A stretch of 64,000 bases of DNA from Fusibacter ferrireducens (GTDB lineage: Bacteria > Bacillota > Clostridia > Peptostreptococcales > Acidaminobacteraceae), in assembly GCF_015352425.1 (NCBI RefSeq), contig NZ_JADKNH010000001.1, positions 571,937-635,936 of the forward strand, in the 5' to 3' direction. Every line of letters starts with the position of its first letter. The first letter of the stretch is position 1. Positions 42,901 through 51,851 of the stretch are shown here, in pieces. Below the pieces are notes generated by a model. The model ran no database searches and was not told the DNA's origin. It was given only the letters and a program-made list of their open reading frames with translations. The position numbers and the translations under genes are program-made.

Positions 42901-42945
42901 AAGGAAAAATGATAGAACAGTCCTTTTAGAATAGTATTGTTTCAT
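39919..42945 (-). CDS. Sensor ectodomain fused to an MFS transporter
   Basis: 1008 aa. TM near residues 8-30, a propeller-like ectodomain (about 30-330), TMs at about 330-390, a Cache-like region (about 390-545) with WLFAMGPVYNSKDEIVAIIEVG, another TM, then a complete-looking 12-TM major facilitator domain (about 600-1000) with RGIAGIGNGFIQMTMHAFVNTG. The ectodomain parallels that of the cyclase-like sensor (compare WVFAVTPIRTTEGQVIGLLEVG there). A sensor joined to a transporter is unusual. Follows the DUF2156 gene by 15 bp. Substrate unknown; drug or nutrient export are options. Confidence 0.75.
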   Translation of the reverse strand: MKQYYSKRTVLSFFLIFLISIIGVSFTYSNFKFNPFESIQLTNTSAVSLGEDDSIFIVNNSNRAISKIANNDHLIYTIEGGKRNAESFYTANEIETDENGNLYVLHSRWDDTGSYLETETISAFDSTGKFVKQIFKLPDETQSKLTPTMRGLKYFEEHLYWYVLVDAGIALYSDESEDQIGFYPLERADQIVQDIDLIDKTHWVYASKQGFIQQIDLDTMKTEMLFDARVSNQARPSSIWGIQYDAYSKSLYFNDLGQFGIFKVSEAHSEKAIEQIFASEDYSTVNDEVYYNFDISKKNYIAVNGDHIVLKSANGTYTSVSELRPSNFILTLRLLLWFFILLFAMSTYFLIKWLLRDVLKEGIPKQVKKTTAIILVVLIATILTSSLAINFYNEILVEQATNNLRLLVQSSKFVIHGDAVDAIKRPYDFYSDDYQVVYDDLQRMVNYNEEVWDENLYTALYTISNDRYYALMYNDNSITPYYTFNAWTDDPYYNYFYDAFQGEITHGTETDADGDWLFAMGPVYNSKDEIVAIIEVGMNKYIFDEWNKHIVNKIIIDIISIVIIIVLLISEITFLSTWLEKRKASRLGAISTSVVDSSQDFNALNAIRTLALLTYIVIFMCTAFIPLMAKSIYSPIGNLSMSMAIGLPIFMEVLFAAVTIVVAGFIAEKKGWKLIFYLGIIILIGTAIATALTRSLLVFIVIRGIAGIGNGFIQMTMHAFVNTGKTVAQRNETFANMMSGAIAGVNLGVVFGANLVDKVGYFNVFYVMAGFGVVAILFERLFLRHYETMEFKIEEVADGTETDSILQEEKISARYYFSRKSILAFLTLILVPALLCYMYLEYFFPLFAETKGLSTSMIGIVFSLYGLFIVYFGPSMSTFTEKTFGVKNASAIASILTGTSLLVYAVTGTLAGAIFAVLILAISDSFGDTVYTTYFLAIKESQKIGKSIAAGYLEFFSQIGKMLGALAFGVAIGFGEQLGIGIIGVITVGFGLIFIPIGSKVVISDTED

Positions 42946-42960
42946 ATAATTAAGCGCCCC

Positions 42961-43851
42961 CTAGTCCATAAATGTGATCGTCCCCTTAGAAATTAAATGA
43001 TTTGGTCTATACAGTTCCTTGGCAATCCGAAGACCTTTGATTCCCATATCTTCCTCTAAACTGATGTATTTAAACTCAGATTGATAGTAGCGAGATACGT
43101 TGCGTTTTAGAATGTCATAAACGCCCTTGTAAGCTCTTAGGCCCTTTTCATAATGAATCAATAAAATATCAGCCGTCAATGATTCAGCGATGATAAACCC
43201 AACGACTTCTCCCGATATGATGAGTAAAAAACCTTCACAAGTTAGTTGGTCAAAACGATTCAATATTTTGAGAATGCCTTCTTTCTCAGACTTTACAATA
43301 AACCCGTCATCCTCTCTATTTTCATGCCATTTTTCGATTAAGTCCAACACCAGTTGATGGTGTTCAGTTTCATACCTGATAAATTCATAGATATAGTTCG
43401 ATTCAAAATGCCTACAGAGCTCTCGCTTGCGCCTCAGATTCTTGTCACTGTATTCAGCAATATGCTTGGTCTTATATATATATTCGTATTCATTCCTATT
43501 AAACGTAAAATTAGAACAGGGAATGTTTAAAGTTCTTATCTCAGACATCATTTTTGGTGTTAGAGCTTTGATGATCAACGGCTTGTGCCAACGTTTAAAC
43601 TCAGACCTTATACTGTCAATAGATGTTTGTAAATTGCCTATGCCCATAGGCATATAAATATAATCTTCATTTGAGATGGGATCTTTACCCCTGACGATGA
43701 GGTTGCCGTTTGTAATTGTAAAAGATAACTTAAAAGCATTCTGCCAAATATTCATATGTGTAAAATTATAGTCACTTAATGGATAAGGTTTTAATTGGAT
43801 CATTTCTTCAATAATTGTTTTGTCTTCAAATGATATTGACTTCCAATCCAC
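42961..43851 (-). CDS. DUF2156 / LPG-synthase C-terminal-like protein
   Basis: 296 aa. LRRKRELCRHFESNYIYEF, then EDDGFIVKSEKEGILKILN and GLRAYKGVYDILKRNV... match the GNAT-fold domain of phosphatidylglycerol lysyltransferase C-termini (DUF2156). No TM domain, so it is the soluble form found in Clostridia, whose substrate is unknown. Start is GTG at 43851, preceded by GGGGGAAG 7 nt upstream. Same operon as the sensor-MFS gene. Confidence 0.8.
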   Translation of the reverse strand: MDWKSISFEDKTIIEEMIQLKPYPLSDYNFTHMNIWQNAFKLSFTITNGNLIVRGKDPISNEDYIYMPMGIGNLQTSIDSIRSEFKRWHKPLIIKALTPKMMSEIRTLNIPCSNFTFNRNEYEYIYKTKHIAEYSDKNLRRKRELCRHFESNYIYEFIRYETEHHQLVLDLIEKWHENREDDGFIVKSEKEGILKILNRFDQLTCEGFLLIISGEVVGFIIAESLTADILLIHYEKGLRAYKGVYDILKRNVSRYYQSEFKYISLEEDMGIKGLRIAKELYRPNHLISKGTITFMD

Positions 43852-44301
43852 ATAATCACTTCCCCCTTTTTGATCACAATCGATCTGTAAGAATTTTATA
43901 CCCCTATAGGTTCATCTGATTCAAAAAAAAAATCCATAGAACATATATAGAAAATCTTATAAGCTATTTATGGACATGAGTATGGTTAGAGTGTCAGAAG
44001 TTTACTTTGAATGGATGCTCTACAGTATGCCCAGTCGCTCACTTTATGTAAACGACATCATACCATGGCAGATAGATTCAAAATTGGCTTTTGACACTCT
44101 GACGATTCATTCAATATTAAATTTGTTAGATGATTGGTATAAATTTAGTATATCATTTATCATGATATCTTATGCGATACAAATTGTGCTCTAGACATTT
44201 TATATCGCCAAGATCAGGGCAATTGCTATGTATTATTCAGTCTATGGCAAATCATTTTAGTATAAAAAAGGTTGTTTTTACTAAAAGAGAATCACTTCAG
44301 A
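43852..44301. other. Intergenic region without a supported gene
   Basis: 450 bp. A 74-codon plus-strand frame at 43970-44194 has no ribosome binding site and no recognisable product. The left part presumably holds the promoter of the DUF2156 gene. The right end holds a hairpin described separately. Nothing else seen. Confidence 0.5.
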
Positions 44302-44318
44302 TCAAAGTGATTCTCTTT
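44284..44318 (-). terminator. Strong hairpin at the end of the HD-GYP gene
   Basis: AAAGAGAATCACTT (44284-44297) pairs perfectly with AAGTGATTCTCTTT (44305-44318) around a 7-nt loop that includes the HD-GYP stop codon. A U run follows on the plus strand but is weak on the minus strand, so it is a likely 3' end signal or processing site rather than a textbook terminator. Confidence 0.5.
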
Positions 44319-45816
44319 CAAAAATTTTTTTAAAAACCAAGTGATTATTCTTAAAAACTTCTAAGATATTAGGATCAAAGTGATGTGGCTCGACGCGACC
44401 ATCACCATTTACGATGATGTTATAAGCCTCTTCATGTGAGAAACCCGGTTTATAGGATCTTGGACTTCTTAGAGCATCGTAAATATCTGCAAGTGAAACA
44501 ATTCGCGCTGAAAGTGGTATTTCCTCTCCTCGTTTGTGATTCGGGTAGCCGCTACCATCAAATTTTTCATGATGATTCAATGCAATCTCCGAGGCCATTT
44601 TTAAGTAATCTGATGCACCCACGATGCGTTCCCCATAAATCGTATGCAATTTCATTTCTTGAAATTCATCTTCGCTTAAAGGTCCTTTTTTTCTCAAAAT
44701 ATTATGATCCACATAAATTTTCCCCACATCGTGCATCTGCGCACTGTTTGAAATTTCTTTTACAAAGTTGCTTTCAAGTCCCAATGCCATGGCAATAAAC
44801 TTTGAATACTCATTAACCCTTCTAATATGTTGTCCCGTGGAATCATCACTGGCTTCTGCCGCCCTTGCAAGCGCATCTAATGTATAGTTAAATGCGCCTT
44901 CTACTTCTGCGATTTTTGTCTGGATATTTTCTAATAAGTCCAAGGTCACAGTGGCAGATTTTAAAATAGAAGTCTCGTAACTACTTACAAATTCAGTGTA
45001 ATTACAGCCAATGACCACAATTTGATCTAGACCATAACCTGCAAAGTTTTCTATTGCAGGCATTTGATTTAGCATCTCTTCTGGAAGCGTCTTTGAGGTA
45101 GAATCAATATCAGATAAATGAGATTCAAACATATTGACTTTAAAGCCATTTTCTGCAAATACATTAAATCCAAAAGAGTGATTAATGGGAACTTCACATA
45201 TATTCTTATGGACGTATTGATCATTTGGTCTTGCTCTATCGTATAAATGTGCTCTGTATAGATCTTTATTCTTTATCAAAATCCAAATATATTGAGGTTT
45301 ATTGTTTAAAAGAGGATTGTCCATAAAAATGCTATTGATGATGTCATTATAAAGCTTTGCTGGCATAGTTGTATCATGTTCTAAGTAATGTGCCATAATG
45401 CTTTTGGTATCAGTGGACAGCGCGTCCATTGTATCATAAGCTTGAGAAACTTTATCGTATTGGTTTTTAAACTGTAACCCTTGTTTCAAAAGTAAATTGG
45501 ATTGCAAAATAAATTCATTTACAGAGAGTATCAATTCGTTTTCCAAAGAATGTGCCATCCTCTTTGCCGACGATAACTCACCAATATAAAGCACTGGAAT
45601 AAAATCAAGATCATTGATGGTTTTAATGACTTGTATCATTTGCTCACTGAGATCATCAAGGTCAACAAAAATATAAAAGGGTGATAACAAAAAAGATTTT
45701 TGCATAATATCACTCACGTTTGTTTGAGTTAAAGTATATTGAGTTAGATCCATGCGTGTCTTAAGCTGTTCAAACAGCAATTGATTTTTAGATATCAAAA
45801 GCACATTATTTTTCAT
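44302..45816 (-). CDS. HD-GYP response-regulator-like phosphodiesterase
   Basis: 504 aa. Residues 1-125 resemble a receiver that has lost its phosphorylation Asp context (ISKNQLLFEQLKTRM..., FVDLDDL). The C-terminal half is an HD-GYP domain: HIRRVNEYS, AQMHDVGKIYVDHNIL, HTIYGERI, LNHHEKFDGSGYP and LADIYDALRS. These enzymes hydrolyse cyclic-di-GMP. It overlaps the response regulator gene by 4 nt. All HD-GYP metal residues expected in these motifs are present, so activity is likely. Confidence 0.85.
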   Translation of the reverse strand: MKNNVLLISKNQLLFEQLKTRMDLTQYTLTQTNVSDIMQKSFLLSPFYIFVDLDDLSEQMIQVIKTINDLDFIPVLYIGELSSAKRMAHSLENELILSVNEFILQSNLLLKQGLQFKNQYDKVSQAYDTMDALSTDTKSIMAHYLEHDTTMPAKLYNDIINSIFMDNPLLNNKPQYIWILIKNKDLYRAHLYDRARPNDQYVHKNICEVPINHSFGFNVFAENGFKVNMFESHLSDIDSTSKTLPEEMLNQMPAIENFAGYGLDQIVVIGCNYTEFVSSYETSILKSATVTLDLLENIQTKIAEVEGAFNYTLDALARAAEASDDSTGQHIRRVNEYSKFIAMALGLESNFVKEISNSAQMHDVGKIYVDHNILRKKGPLSEDEFQEMKLHTIYGERIVGASDYLKMASEIALNHHEKFDGSGYPNHKRGEEIPLSARIVSLADIYDALRSPRSYKPGFSHEEAYNIIVNGDGRVEPHHFDPNILEVFKNNHLVFKKIFERESL

Positions 45817-46532
45817 TTCAGAAAATTCTCCTCTTTTTGATTCAATAGACGTTTAAACTCTAAATTTTCTGCGATAGATTCATACGCGCCTCCCAGTTCA
45901 ATGACCTCTTTTGCATAAATAACCAGTTGGTTCAAAAAAGTGTCGTCAAGCGCGTCTAATTGACCAAAATCAAGACATATATTTAAGGGTTTTATATACT
46001 TAATACCCTGTAAAGTCATATTGAGTTTATCCATGTCTTCAGCATTGAAATGGGATTTGATTCTAATGAAAAATTTGCCGTTTATATTTTCCACTGCAAA
46101 ACCTTCCTTAGGGTGTTGTTCCAATGCTTCTTTTCTAATTTCGTCGATATCTTCAACGGGTGTTGTATTATCTGTCATTAGAACCTCGCTGAGCACACTG
46201 ATGACCTTTTCTTGATCTATGGGTTTTATGATATAATGTCGAGCACCATTTTTTAAAGCCTCATAGACCATTTTCTTTTGGTTAAGAGCACTGATCATAA
46301 CAATCGTTGCATCAGGAAATTTGCTGATAATGGCCTTTGTAGCCTCTACACCAGTCATCACAGGCATTGAAATGTCCATTGTCACCAATTCAGGTTTAAG
46401 TTTTTCATAAAGTAAACAAGCCTCTTTGCCATTTTGCGCTTCAGCAACAATGGTATGTCCAACACTTGTCAGTATTTTTTTTAGGTTTAATCTCATTACT
46501 GTTGAATCGTCTACAATCATTATTCTTGCCAT
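45813..46532 (-). CDS. Response regulator, CheY receiver plus STAS-like domain
   Basis: 239 aa. A normal receiver at 1-120 (MIVDDSTVMRLNL, phospho-acceptor Asp in LVTMDISMPVMTG, ISALN, KPID). After a linker, residues 145-235 (GKFFIRIKSHFNAEDMDKL, then ICLDFGQLDALDDTFLNQL) look like a STAS domain, the fold of anti-sigma antagonists. The gene overlaps the CheA-like kinase by 13 nt and the HD-GYP gene by 4 nt, so the three form one phosphorelay operon. Confidence 0.85.
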   Translation of the reverse strand: MARIMIVDDSTVMRLNLKKILTSVGHTIVAEAQNGKEACLLYEKLKPELVTMDISMPVMTGVEATKAIISKFPDATIVMISALNQKKMVYEALKNGARHYIIKPIDQEKVISVLSEVLMTDNTTPVEDIDEIRKEALEQHPKEGFAVENINGKFFIRIKSHFNAEDMDKLNMTLQGIKYIKPLNICLDFGQLDALDDTFLNQLVIYAKEVIELGGAYESIAENLEFKRLLNQKEENFLK

Positions 46533-49459
46533 AGGGATTCCTCCTCAATATGATTATTTTCAAGTTGGATCATGTGTACACTCCATTCGTATTGTTCATA
46601 GTGCAGGTTGGAAGTTAAAATTTCGGCCTCTGTATATTTGACATAGGCCCCTTTGTTCGAAATGATCGCTGGAATGCCCATGTGTAGGAATTCACTTGTA
46701 TCATCTAATCGACCCAGAGTATTTCCAAGTACAGTATTTGCAATTTCTGCAAGGACATCTTCAATATAGGGCTCAATATCCTCATCCTCTTTTATTTTGA
46801 TTAGGAAACTCTGCGCCAGCTTCCTAGCTAAAGGTTGATTAACGCTGATCATAATGAGGGCATTGATGACGCCTTTAAGACTGACAAGTGCCGTCAATTG
46901 CTTTAATTCTATTTTTTTAGAACTCATTATTTCAGTAAAAGTGGTTATGGTATGATCCTCCACTTGATTTCTTAAATAATCCGCTGATGTGCTCGCTAAA
47001 GCTTCCATGAGATTCATTGGCATGATCGTATGAACATCTGTTTTTTCTTGTAGAGGCAGAGTGAACACAAAAGTAGTCCCTATGCCAAACTTAGAGTTTA
47101 TCTGAATCGTGCCTTCAAGTGCTTCAACTTCTTTCTTCACTGCAGATAAGCCAACACCGCGTCCTGAGAATAAAGACACTTCCTTTTTAGTGGAAAAATT
47201 ATCGTCAAATATCTTAGAAAGCAAAACGGGTTCACTCATGGCATCAATTTGATCCTGATCTACCCCTGAACTTAAGAGCTTCTCTTTGATCAGTTCTAAA
47301 TCAATGCCCTTGCCATCATCTTCTATCACGATTTCTAGAGATTCATCTCGTTGTTTAATGGCACATTTGATGGTCCCCATCATATCTTTTCCACTGTCAA
47401 CTCGGTCATCAGGCAATTCAATGCCGTGATCTACAGCATTTCTAAACACGTGCACCATGCTTTTAATAAAATCTTGGAATCTGATTTCATCCACTAAAAT
47501 ATTTTCGGATTCAATTTCAAAATTATGAATGGTTTTATCCAACCGTTCAGCGAGTTTAAGTGTATATTCGGGATACATTTTAAAGAGCTCTTTAATGGGC
47601 TTATAACAGAGACTCCTTATCTCTGGCAATAAAATTCTACAATCCTGTTCAGATAAAAGAGATTGCATTTTGTGTTCTATTTCAACAATACGAGATCTCT
47701 CAATCAAAAAATAGTCTTCTTGCAACATATAGTCTTCGCCAACATAGTTTTTTATGATGTCAACGTCATGATGGTAGGCTGTTATAAGTGCATTGGCATC
47801 TAAACAATCACCAAAATTGCAAACGCCTTCATTTTGGATAATGCCCAAAAGTTGATTTTCAGCAGTGTGAAGTGCTTCCGATAATTGAACCACGTCAAAC
47901 TGACTAAAATTGCCTTTGAAAGTATGCAATTGACGCATGATGTATTGTAAGTTTTCATCTTGGTTTTGAGTGAATTGCCATTTGTTTTCAATGCCTTCGG
48001 TCATAAATTGTTCGAAATTCTCGGCCACTTCAACGAACATAGAACGGTTAACCAAAGCTTTAACCACCATTTTTAAAATATGTTGTTCTTTATCCATTTG
48101 AGCTTCTAGTTTTCTTTTCTCAGTAATATCTGTTAGAATAACCACCATTGACTTTTTATGTGTCATTTGTTTGGAAAGTCTATAATCAATCTTAATGATA
48201 TGCTCATTAAGTTGAACCTCATCTGGCAATAATGGCAAATAGAGCTTGGTCTCAGTTGGATCTCCTCTGAGAATTTTCAAAAGAAGTTCATCCACAAAAT
48301 CAGCTTGTTCTGGATCGTCTGGAAAAATTAGTTTAGAAAAAAATTGATTTGAAATGTTATTTTTGAATATGCCCATGCATTCTTGAGAGTAACCGCTGTG
48401 AATAATCAAATTTTCATCAAATCTTAAAAAGCCCTGTCCCACATTATCCAAAATATCTTTCATTTGAATATTCATGGCCTCCAGTTGATTGTTGATTAAA
48501 ATCAAATGAGTACCCTTTTCCTCAAGTTCTTCATTTTGTGCCGTCAACTCAATACGATGATCTTCTAGCTTTTCTGTATAATCCTTCATTTTTTCTATGA
48601 TCATATTTGTTGCCGAAGCAAGATTTTCTATTTCCACCATCGGTTTTTTAAAGATAACTTCACTATTGAAAGCAGACTCTATATCGCCATCTGCTAAATT
48701 ATTTAATTTCACTTGAAGTTCATGGAGTGGATTTGTCAGTGATTTTGCCATAATTTTACTCATAAAAAAAGAAACAATATTCGAAAGCAATGTGGCAAAA
48801 ATAAAAATACAGATTAAAATAAATGTGATTCCGACTAGAATGTAGGGATTGAACATCACTTTTACAGTGCCAATGTTTTCTCCGGAGGTGTTTCTGAAAT
48901 CCTTTTTAGAAACATAGAAAAAATGAGATCCCAACGGATTATTTACTGGATCTTCAATATTCATGTTCTTAGGCAATGTTGAAAAAACTTTTGTATCATT
49001 CAAATCTATTTCCAAAAAGACGAATTCAAATTCTGCAAGCCCCTCTTGATTTGGGTTTTCAAAGCCACCATTAGGAATCATTTCCATATCCATAAGCTCT
49101 TCTTCTGTATGAATGACAAATCCAGAACTCATATTAAAATAAAATTTATTGCCGATGGCATTGAGCCATTTTTGAAAATGCTCACTATTGGTGTCAATAC
49201 TTTCTATGGACGTATTGCCAAATTTACCTAAAGACATTGGATTTTCAAGCTCTCCAACCACATCACTGGCAATGATGTTAGATATGCCCATGCCTAAGGA
49301 AGTCACTGAAGTCACAATGATTAAGATGACCAATACACTTAAAATCAAATTTGAAATGCAACTGTTTAAAAACATAAAAGTCGTTATTTTACGCCTTAAG
49401 CTGTGCTTTTTCTTCGAGGTTCTCTTTCCTTTACCAACGGATTTTATCATTGTTTGCAT
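46520..49459 (-). CDS. Membrane hybrid CheA-like kinase: HAMP-PAS-HPt-HATPase-CheX
   Basis: 979 aa. TM segments near 30-55 and 210-235 flank a periplasmic region; HAMP and coiled coil follow; a PAS-like domain at about 335-455; an HPt with LHTFKGNFSQFDVVQLSEAL (His of the LHT motif); a HATPase with FRNAVDHGIELP, EDDGKGID and GRGVGLSAVKKEV; and a CheX-like C-terminus with EDVLAEIANTVLGNTLGRL (the E..N pair of CheX-type phosphatases). Such combined kinase/phosphatase proteins sense the environment. ATG at 49459 is very near GGGGAGG; ATG 49450 is better spaced. Confidence 0.82.
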   Translation of the reverse strand: MQTMIKSVGKGKRTSKKKHSLRRKITTFMFLNSCISNLILSVLVILIIVTSVTSLGMGISNIIASDVVGELENPMSLGKFGNTSIESIDTNSEHFQKWLNAIGNKFYFNMSSGFVIHTEEELMDMEMIPNGGFENPNQEGLAEFEFVFLEIDLNDTKVFSTLPKNMNIEDPVNNPLGSHFFYVSKKDFRNTSGENIGTVKVMFNPYILVGITFILICIFIFATLLSNIVSFFMSKIMAKSLTNPLHELQVKLNNLADGDIESAFNSEVIFKKPMVEIENLASATNMIIEKMKDYTEKLEDHRIELTAQNEELEEKGTHLILINNQLEAMNIQMKDILDNVGQGFLRFDENLIIHSGYSQECMGIFKNNISNQFFSKLIFPDDPEQADFVDELLLKILRGDPTETKLYLPLLPDEVQLNEHIIKIDYRLSKQMTHKKSMVVILTDITEKRKLEAQMDKEQHILKMVVKALVNRSMFVEVAENFEQFMTEGIENKWQFTQNQDENLQYIMRQLHTFKGNFSQFDVVQLSEALHTAENQLLGIIQNEGVCNFGDCLDANALITAYHHDVDIIKNYVGEDYMLQEDYFLIERSRIVEIEHKMQSLLSEQDCRILLPEIRSLCYKPIKELFKMYPEYTLKLAERLDKTIHNFEIESENILVDEIRFQDFIKSMVHVFRNAVDHGIELPDDRVDSGKDMMGTIKCAIKQRDESLEIVIEDDGKGIDLELIKEKLLSSGVDQDQIDAMSEPVLLSKIFDDNFSTKKEVSLFSGRGVGLSAVKKEVEALEGTIQINSKFGIGTTFVFTLPLQEKTDVHTIMPMNLMEALASTSADYLRNQVEDHTITTFTEIMSSKKIELKQLTALVSLKGVINALIMISVNQPLARKLAQSFLIKIKEDEDIEPYIEDVLAEIANTVLGNTLGRLDDTSEFLHMGIPAIISNKGAYVKYTEAEILTSNLHYEQYEWSVHMIQLENNHIEEESLWQE

Positions 49460-49577
49460 ACCTCCCCTTTACACATCCATTTGATCTATCGTAAACTTGA
49501 TACCCAAAATTTAATAGGACAAAGATTTATTAGCCTTTATTAAATTAACTTTACAATTTAAACTTAAACGCCTCCAT

Positions 49578-50120
49578 TTAAACTTTAAAAAAATCAATGT
49601 GATTTTCATGACACCTTTTTTGGATCAAATCAGCAATTTCTTTATGATCTTGAAATCGCAATAAGGGTATGGAAATAGGTTTTAAAGTCTCTCCCTCTAG
49701 AATATAGAAGATCCTCATTCTATAAAAAGCTACGGCGCTGCCTTCATCACGCATATACCCCAAATGAACTGATTTAATAGAGCACCACGGAATATGTATG
49801 ACATTAAAACGTGGGTACAAATGAATGAAGTCCTCATCAATTTCTATGGCTCTGTGTACAATAAAAACATAGTAGAAATAAACAGCACTAAAAACAAGCG
49901 TTATTAATAAACAAAATACATTCATACCTATTTCGGATTTTGAAGACGAAAGGGTTACGGTTTGAACTGTGTTTTCTACTTGTATATCCATAGTCTGTGG
50001 GGGAATTTGAGTCAGCTTAACAATGTTTACAATATTATTGCCTATGATAATAAGTGCGACAATAGCGATGACTGCAGCATAAATTATCTGCTTACGGCGA
50101 TTAACTTCAAATTTTATCAT
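49578..50120 (-). CDS. Two-TM PH-like membrane protein
   Basis: 180 aa from ATG 50120 (AAAGGAGAG about 7 nt upstream); the longer frame overlaps the Nif3-like gene. Two TM segments (about residues 10-32 and 65-85) precede a beta-rich cytoplasmic domain (DEDFIHLYPRFNVIHIPWC, SIKSVHLGYMRDEG) resembling bacterial PH domains. Follows the Nif3-like gene by 13 bp. Role unknown. Confidence 0.65.
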   Translation of the reverse strand: MIKFEVNRRKQIIYAAVIAIVALIIIGNNIVNIVKLTQIPPQTMDIQVENTVQTVTLSSSKSEIGMNVFCLLITLVFSAVYFYYVFIVHRAIEIDEDFIHLYPRFNVIHIPWCSIKSVHLGYMRDEGSAVAFYRMRIFYILEGETLKPISIPLLRFQDHKEIADLIQKRCHENHIDFFKV

Positions 50121-50133
50121 GGGTTGCTCTCCT

Positions 50134-50937
50134 TTATACATATTTGAACTGCGGCTTTTCAGTTTCAGTGACCATTGTGTACACATCATAATTCTTAAGT
50201 TCGATTTGTTCATCTAAAAGCGCTTTGAGGCGCTCTAAAAAGACGGACTCACTTTCATAATGCCCCACATCGATTAAAGCCATAGAGGATCCATTCACAA
50301 GCTGGCTCTCATGGTGTTTAATATCCGAAGTGATGTATAAATCGGCATTGGCATTTAAGGCGTAATCTATAAAATCGGCACCTGCGCCACTGCAAAAGGC
50401 AATGCGCTTTATAGACTTATCTAAAGCACCATTTGTAAGCTTAAGCGTGTCTTGATTGAAAACTTCTTTTAAAACTTCAACCACTTCTTTTAGCGGCTGA
50501 GCGGTTTTGATGTTACCGACGACACCATAGCCGACATCTTCATCGTCTTTCACAAGAAGATCCATATCTTCTAATTCTAATTGTTCTCCAACATATCGGT
50601 TGATCCCCTTTTCAAAAGAGCGATCCATATTCGTATGAAGAGAAATTAAACTGATTCTATTTTCAATTAACTTGATGATGAGTTTGCCAATACGTGTTTC
50701 TGTTGTAATCTGCTTGATTGGATTAAAAATTAGGGGATGATGTGTTATGATGAGATCAAAACCTGCTTCGAGCGCTTCTTCTAGAACCTCTTCTGTAAGA
50801 TCAAGTGCGATTAGAATTCGATCTACTTCTCGATTCCCATTGCCTATAAGCAGACCTGAGTTGTCCCATTTGTCTGCCAATGTCAAAGGTGCTATCTGCT
50901 CTAATAATTTAAGTATTTTGCTTACTGAAGTAATCAT
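50134..50937 (-). CDS. Nif3-like dinuclear metal-centre protein
   Basis: 267 aa. DKWDNSGLLIGNGNREVDRI, DLIITHHPLIFNPIK and ISLHTNMDRS are the Nif3/DUF34 metal-binding motifs (HH and H..D sites), with the C-terminal ITSDIKHHESQL and LIDVGHYESE. Family often annotated as GTP cyclohydrolase I type 2, though function is unsettled. Next to trmK in most Firmicutes, as here (14 bp). Confidence 0.92.
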   Translation of the reverse strand: MITSVSKILKLLEQIAPLTLADKWDNSGLLIGNGNREVDRILIALDLTEEVLEEALEAGFDLIITHHPLIFNPIKQITTETRIGKLIIKLIENRISLISLHTNMDRSFEKGINRYVGEQLELEDMDLLVKDDEDVGYGVVGNIKTAQPLKEVVEVLKEVFNQDTLKLTNGALDKSIKRIAFCSGAGADFIDYALNANADLYITSDIKHHESQLVNGSSMALIDVGHYESESVFLERLKALLDEQIELKNYDVYTMVTETEKPQFKYV

Positions 50938-50951
50938 AATGGCCTCCCTTT

Positions 50952-51704
50952 TTATACTTTTTTTAAGTGTCTGAGTAACTGTTCAATTTGTTGTAATTTG
51001 AATTGACATGACATCGCTTTAGGATTATTTCTCCCACTGAGTTTAGATAAAATCATTTTGTACTTATGCGCTTTATATTCTAGATATGCCCTATAGGTTT
51101 CAAGACTATCTGGATGCACTTTGTATCCGAATTCCAAATCATTTGAAATTTCATAAACCTTAAACGCACTTTGTCCAGAGGGGATTACTGACAGTACACC
51201 TATAGGATTTAAATTGACGTTTTGTGGCAATACGTAAAGTGCTTCATAGTATTTTTGATCTTCAAATGCGTAAAAGTCACTTATGATCTGAAATTGATTT
51301 TCTAAAAGCCAGTGTCTTAAAACATCTTGTTCTGTTTGCGGCTGAAGAAAAAAGCCTTTGAAGGATTTGGTCTTCTTGATGTCCTTAGACAGTATTTTTT
51401 TGATCAAAGTTCCCCCCATCCCTGCAATGATAACATAATCAACCTCACCATCCTCAATAGGTTCTATACCAGAACCCAACCTAAATTCAGCAGATTTCAC
51501 ATAGTCAGAACTTTTGAATGTGTTTTTTGCATTTTCAAGTGGCCCTTGGTTGATATCACATAGAATAGCATGACTAATTTTCTTTTGTTCAAAAAGACAA
51601 TAAGGCAGATAACCGTGATCCGTACCAATATCTGCAATACTCACATCTTGATCCAGCCATTTTGCCATTTGGTTTAGCCGCTGGGATAATCTATATTTAT
51701 TCAT
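50952..51704 (-). CDS. trmK: tRNA (adenine(22)-N1)-methyltransferase TrmK
   Basis: 250 aa. DQDVSIADIGTDHGYLPYCL is the SAM-binding motif I of the TrmK family, and DYVIIAGMGGTLIKKIL contains the family signature. It methylates A22 of bacterial tRNA. Downstream of rpoD and upstream of the Nif3-like gene, the standard Firmicute order. C-terminal coiled coil present. ATG 51704 preceded by GGAG. Confidence 0.92.
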   Translation of the reverse strand: MNKYRLSQRLNQMAKWLDQDVSIADIGTDHGYLPYCLFEQKKISHAILCDINQGPLENAKNTFKSSDYVKSAEFRLGSGIEPIEDGEVDYVIIAGMGGTLIKKILSKDIKKTKSFKGFFLQPQTEQDVLRHWLLENQFQIISDFYAFEDQKYYEALYVLPQNVNLNPIGVLSVIPSGQSAFKVYEISNDLEFGYKVHPDSLETYRAYLEYKAHKYKMILSKLSGRNNPKAMSCQFKLQQIEQLLRHLKKV

Positions 51705-51800
51705 TTAATACTCCTCAGTTCCTTTTTCTTTTTATGGTATAGTCGAAATCTTGCTCCTGTCAAACGAATTGTTTTTAATCTACTCTGACCAGTCTATTAT

Positions 51801-51832
51801 ATCAAAAAAGAACTCGCCTAAGCGAATTCTTT
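51801..51832 (-). terminator. Intrinsic terminator of rpoD
   Basis: AAAGAATTCGC and GCGAGTTCTTT (read on the minus strand, 51832-51807) form an 11-bp stem with one G-U pair and a 4-nt loop, followed by TTTTTTGAT. It lies about 20 bp after the rpoD stop. Confidence 0.85.
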
Positions 51833-51851
51833 ATGAGACTTTTTATGATAC

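Noticed and set aside
43970..44194. 74-codon plus-strand frame in the intergenic region
   Set aside because: No ribosome binding site, no recognisable product and no conservation evidence; ordinary chance open frame.
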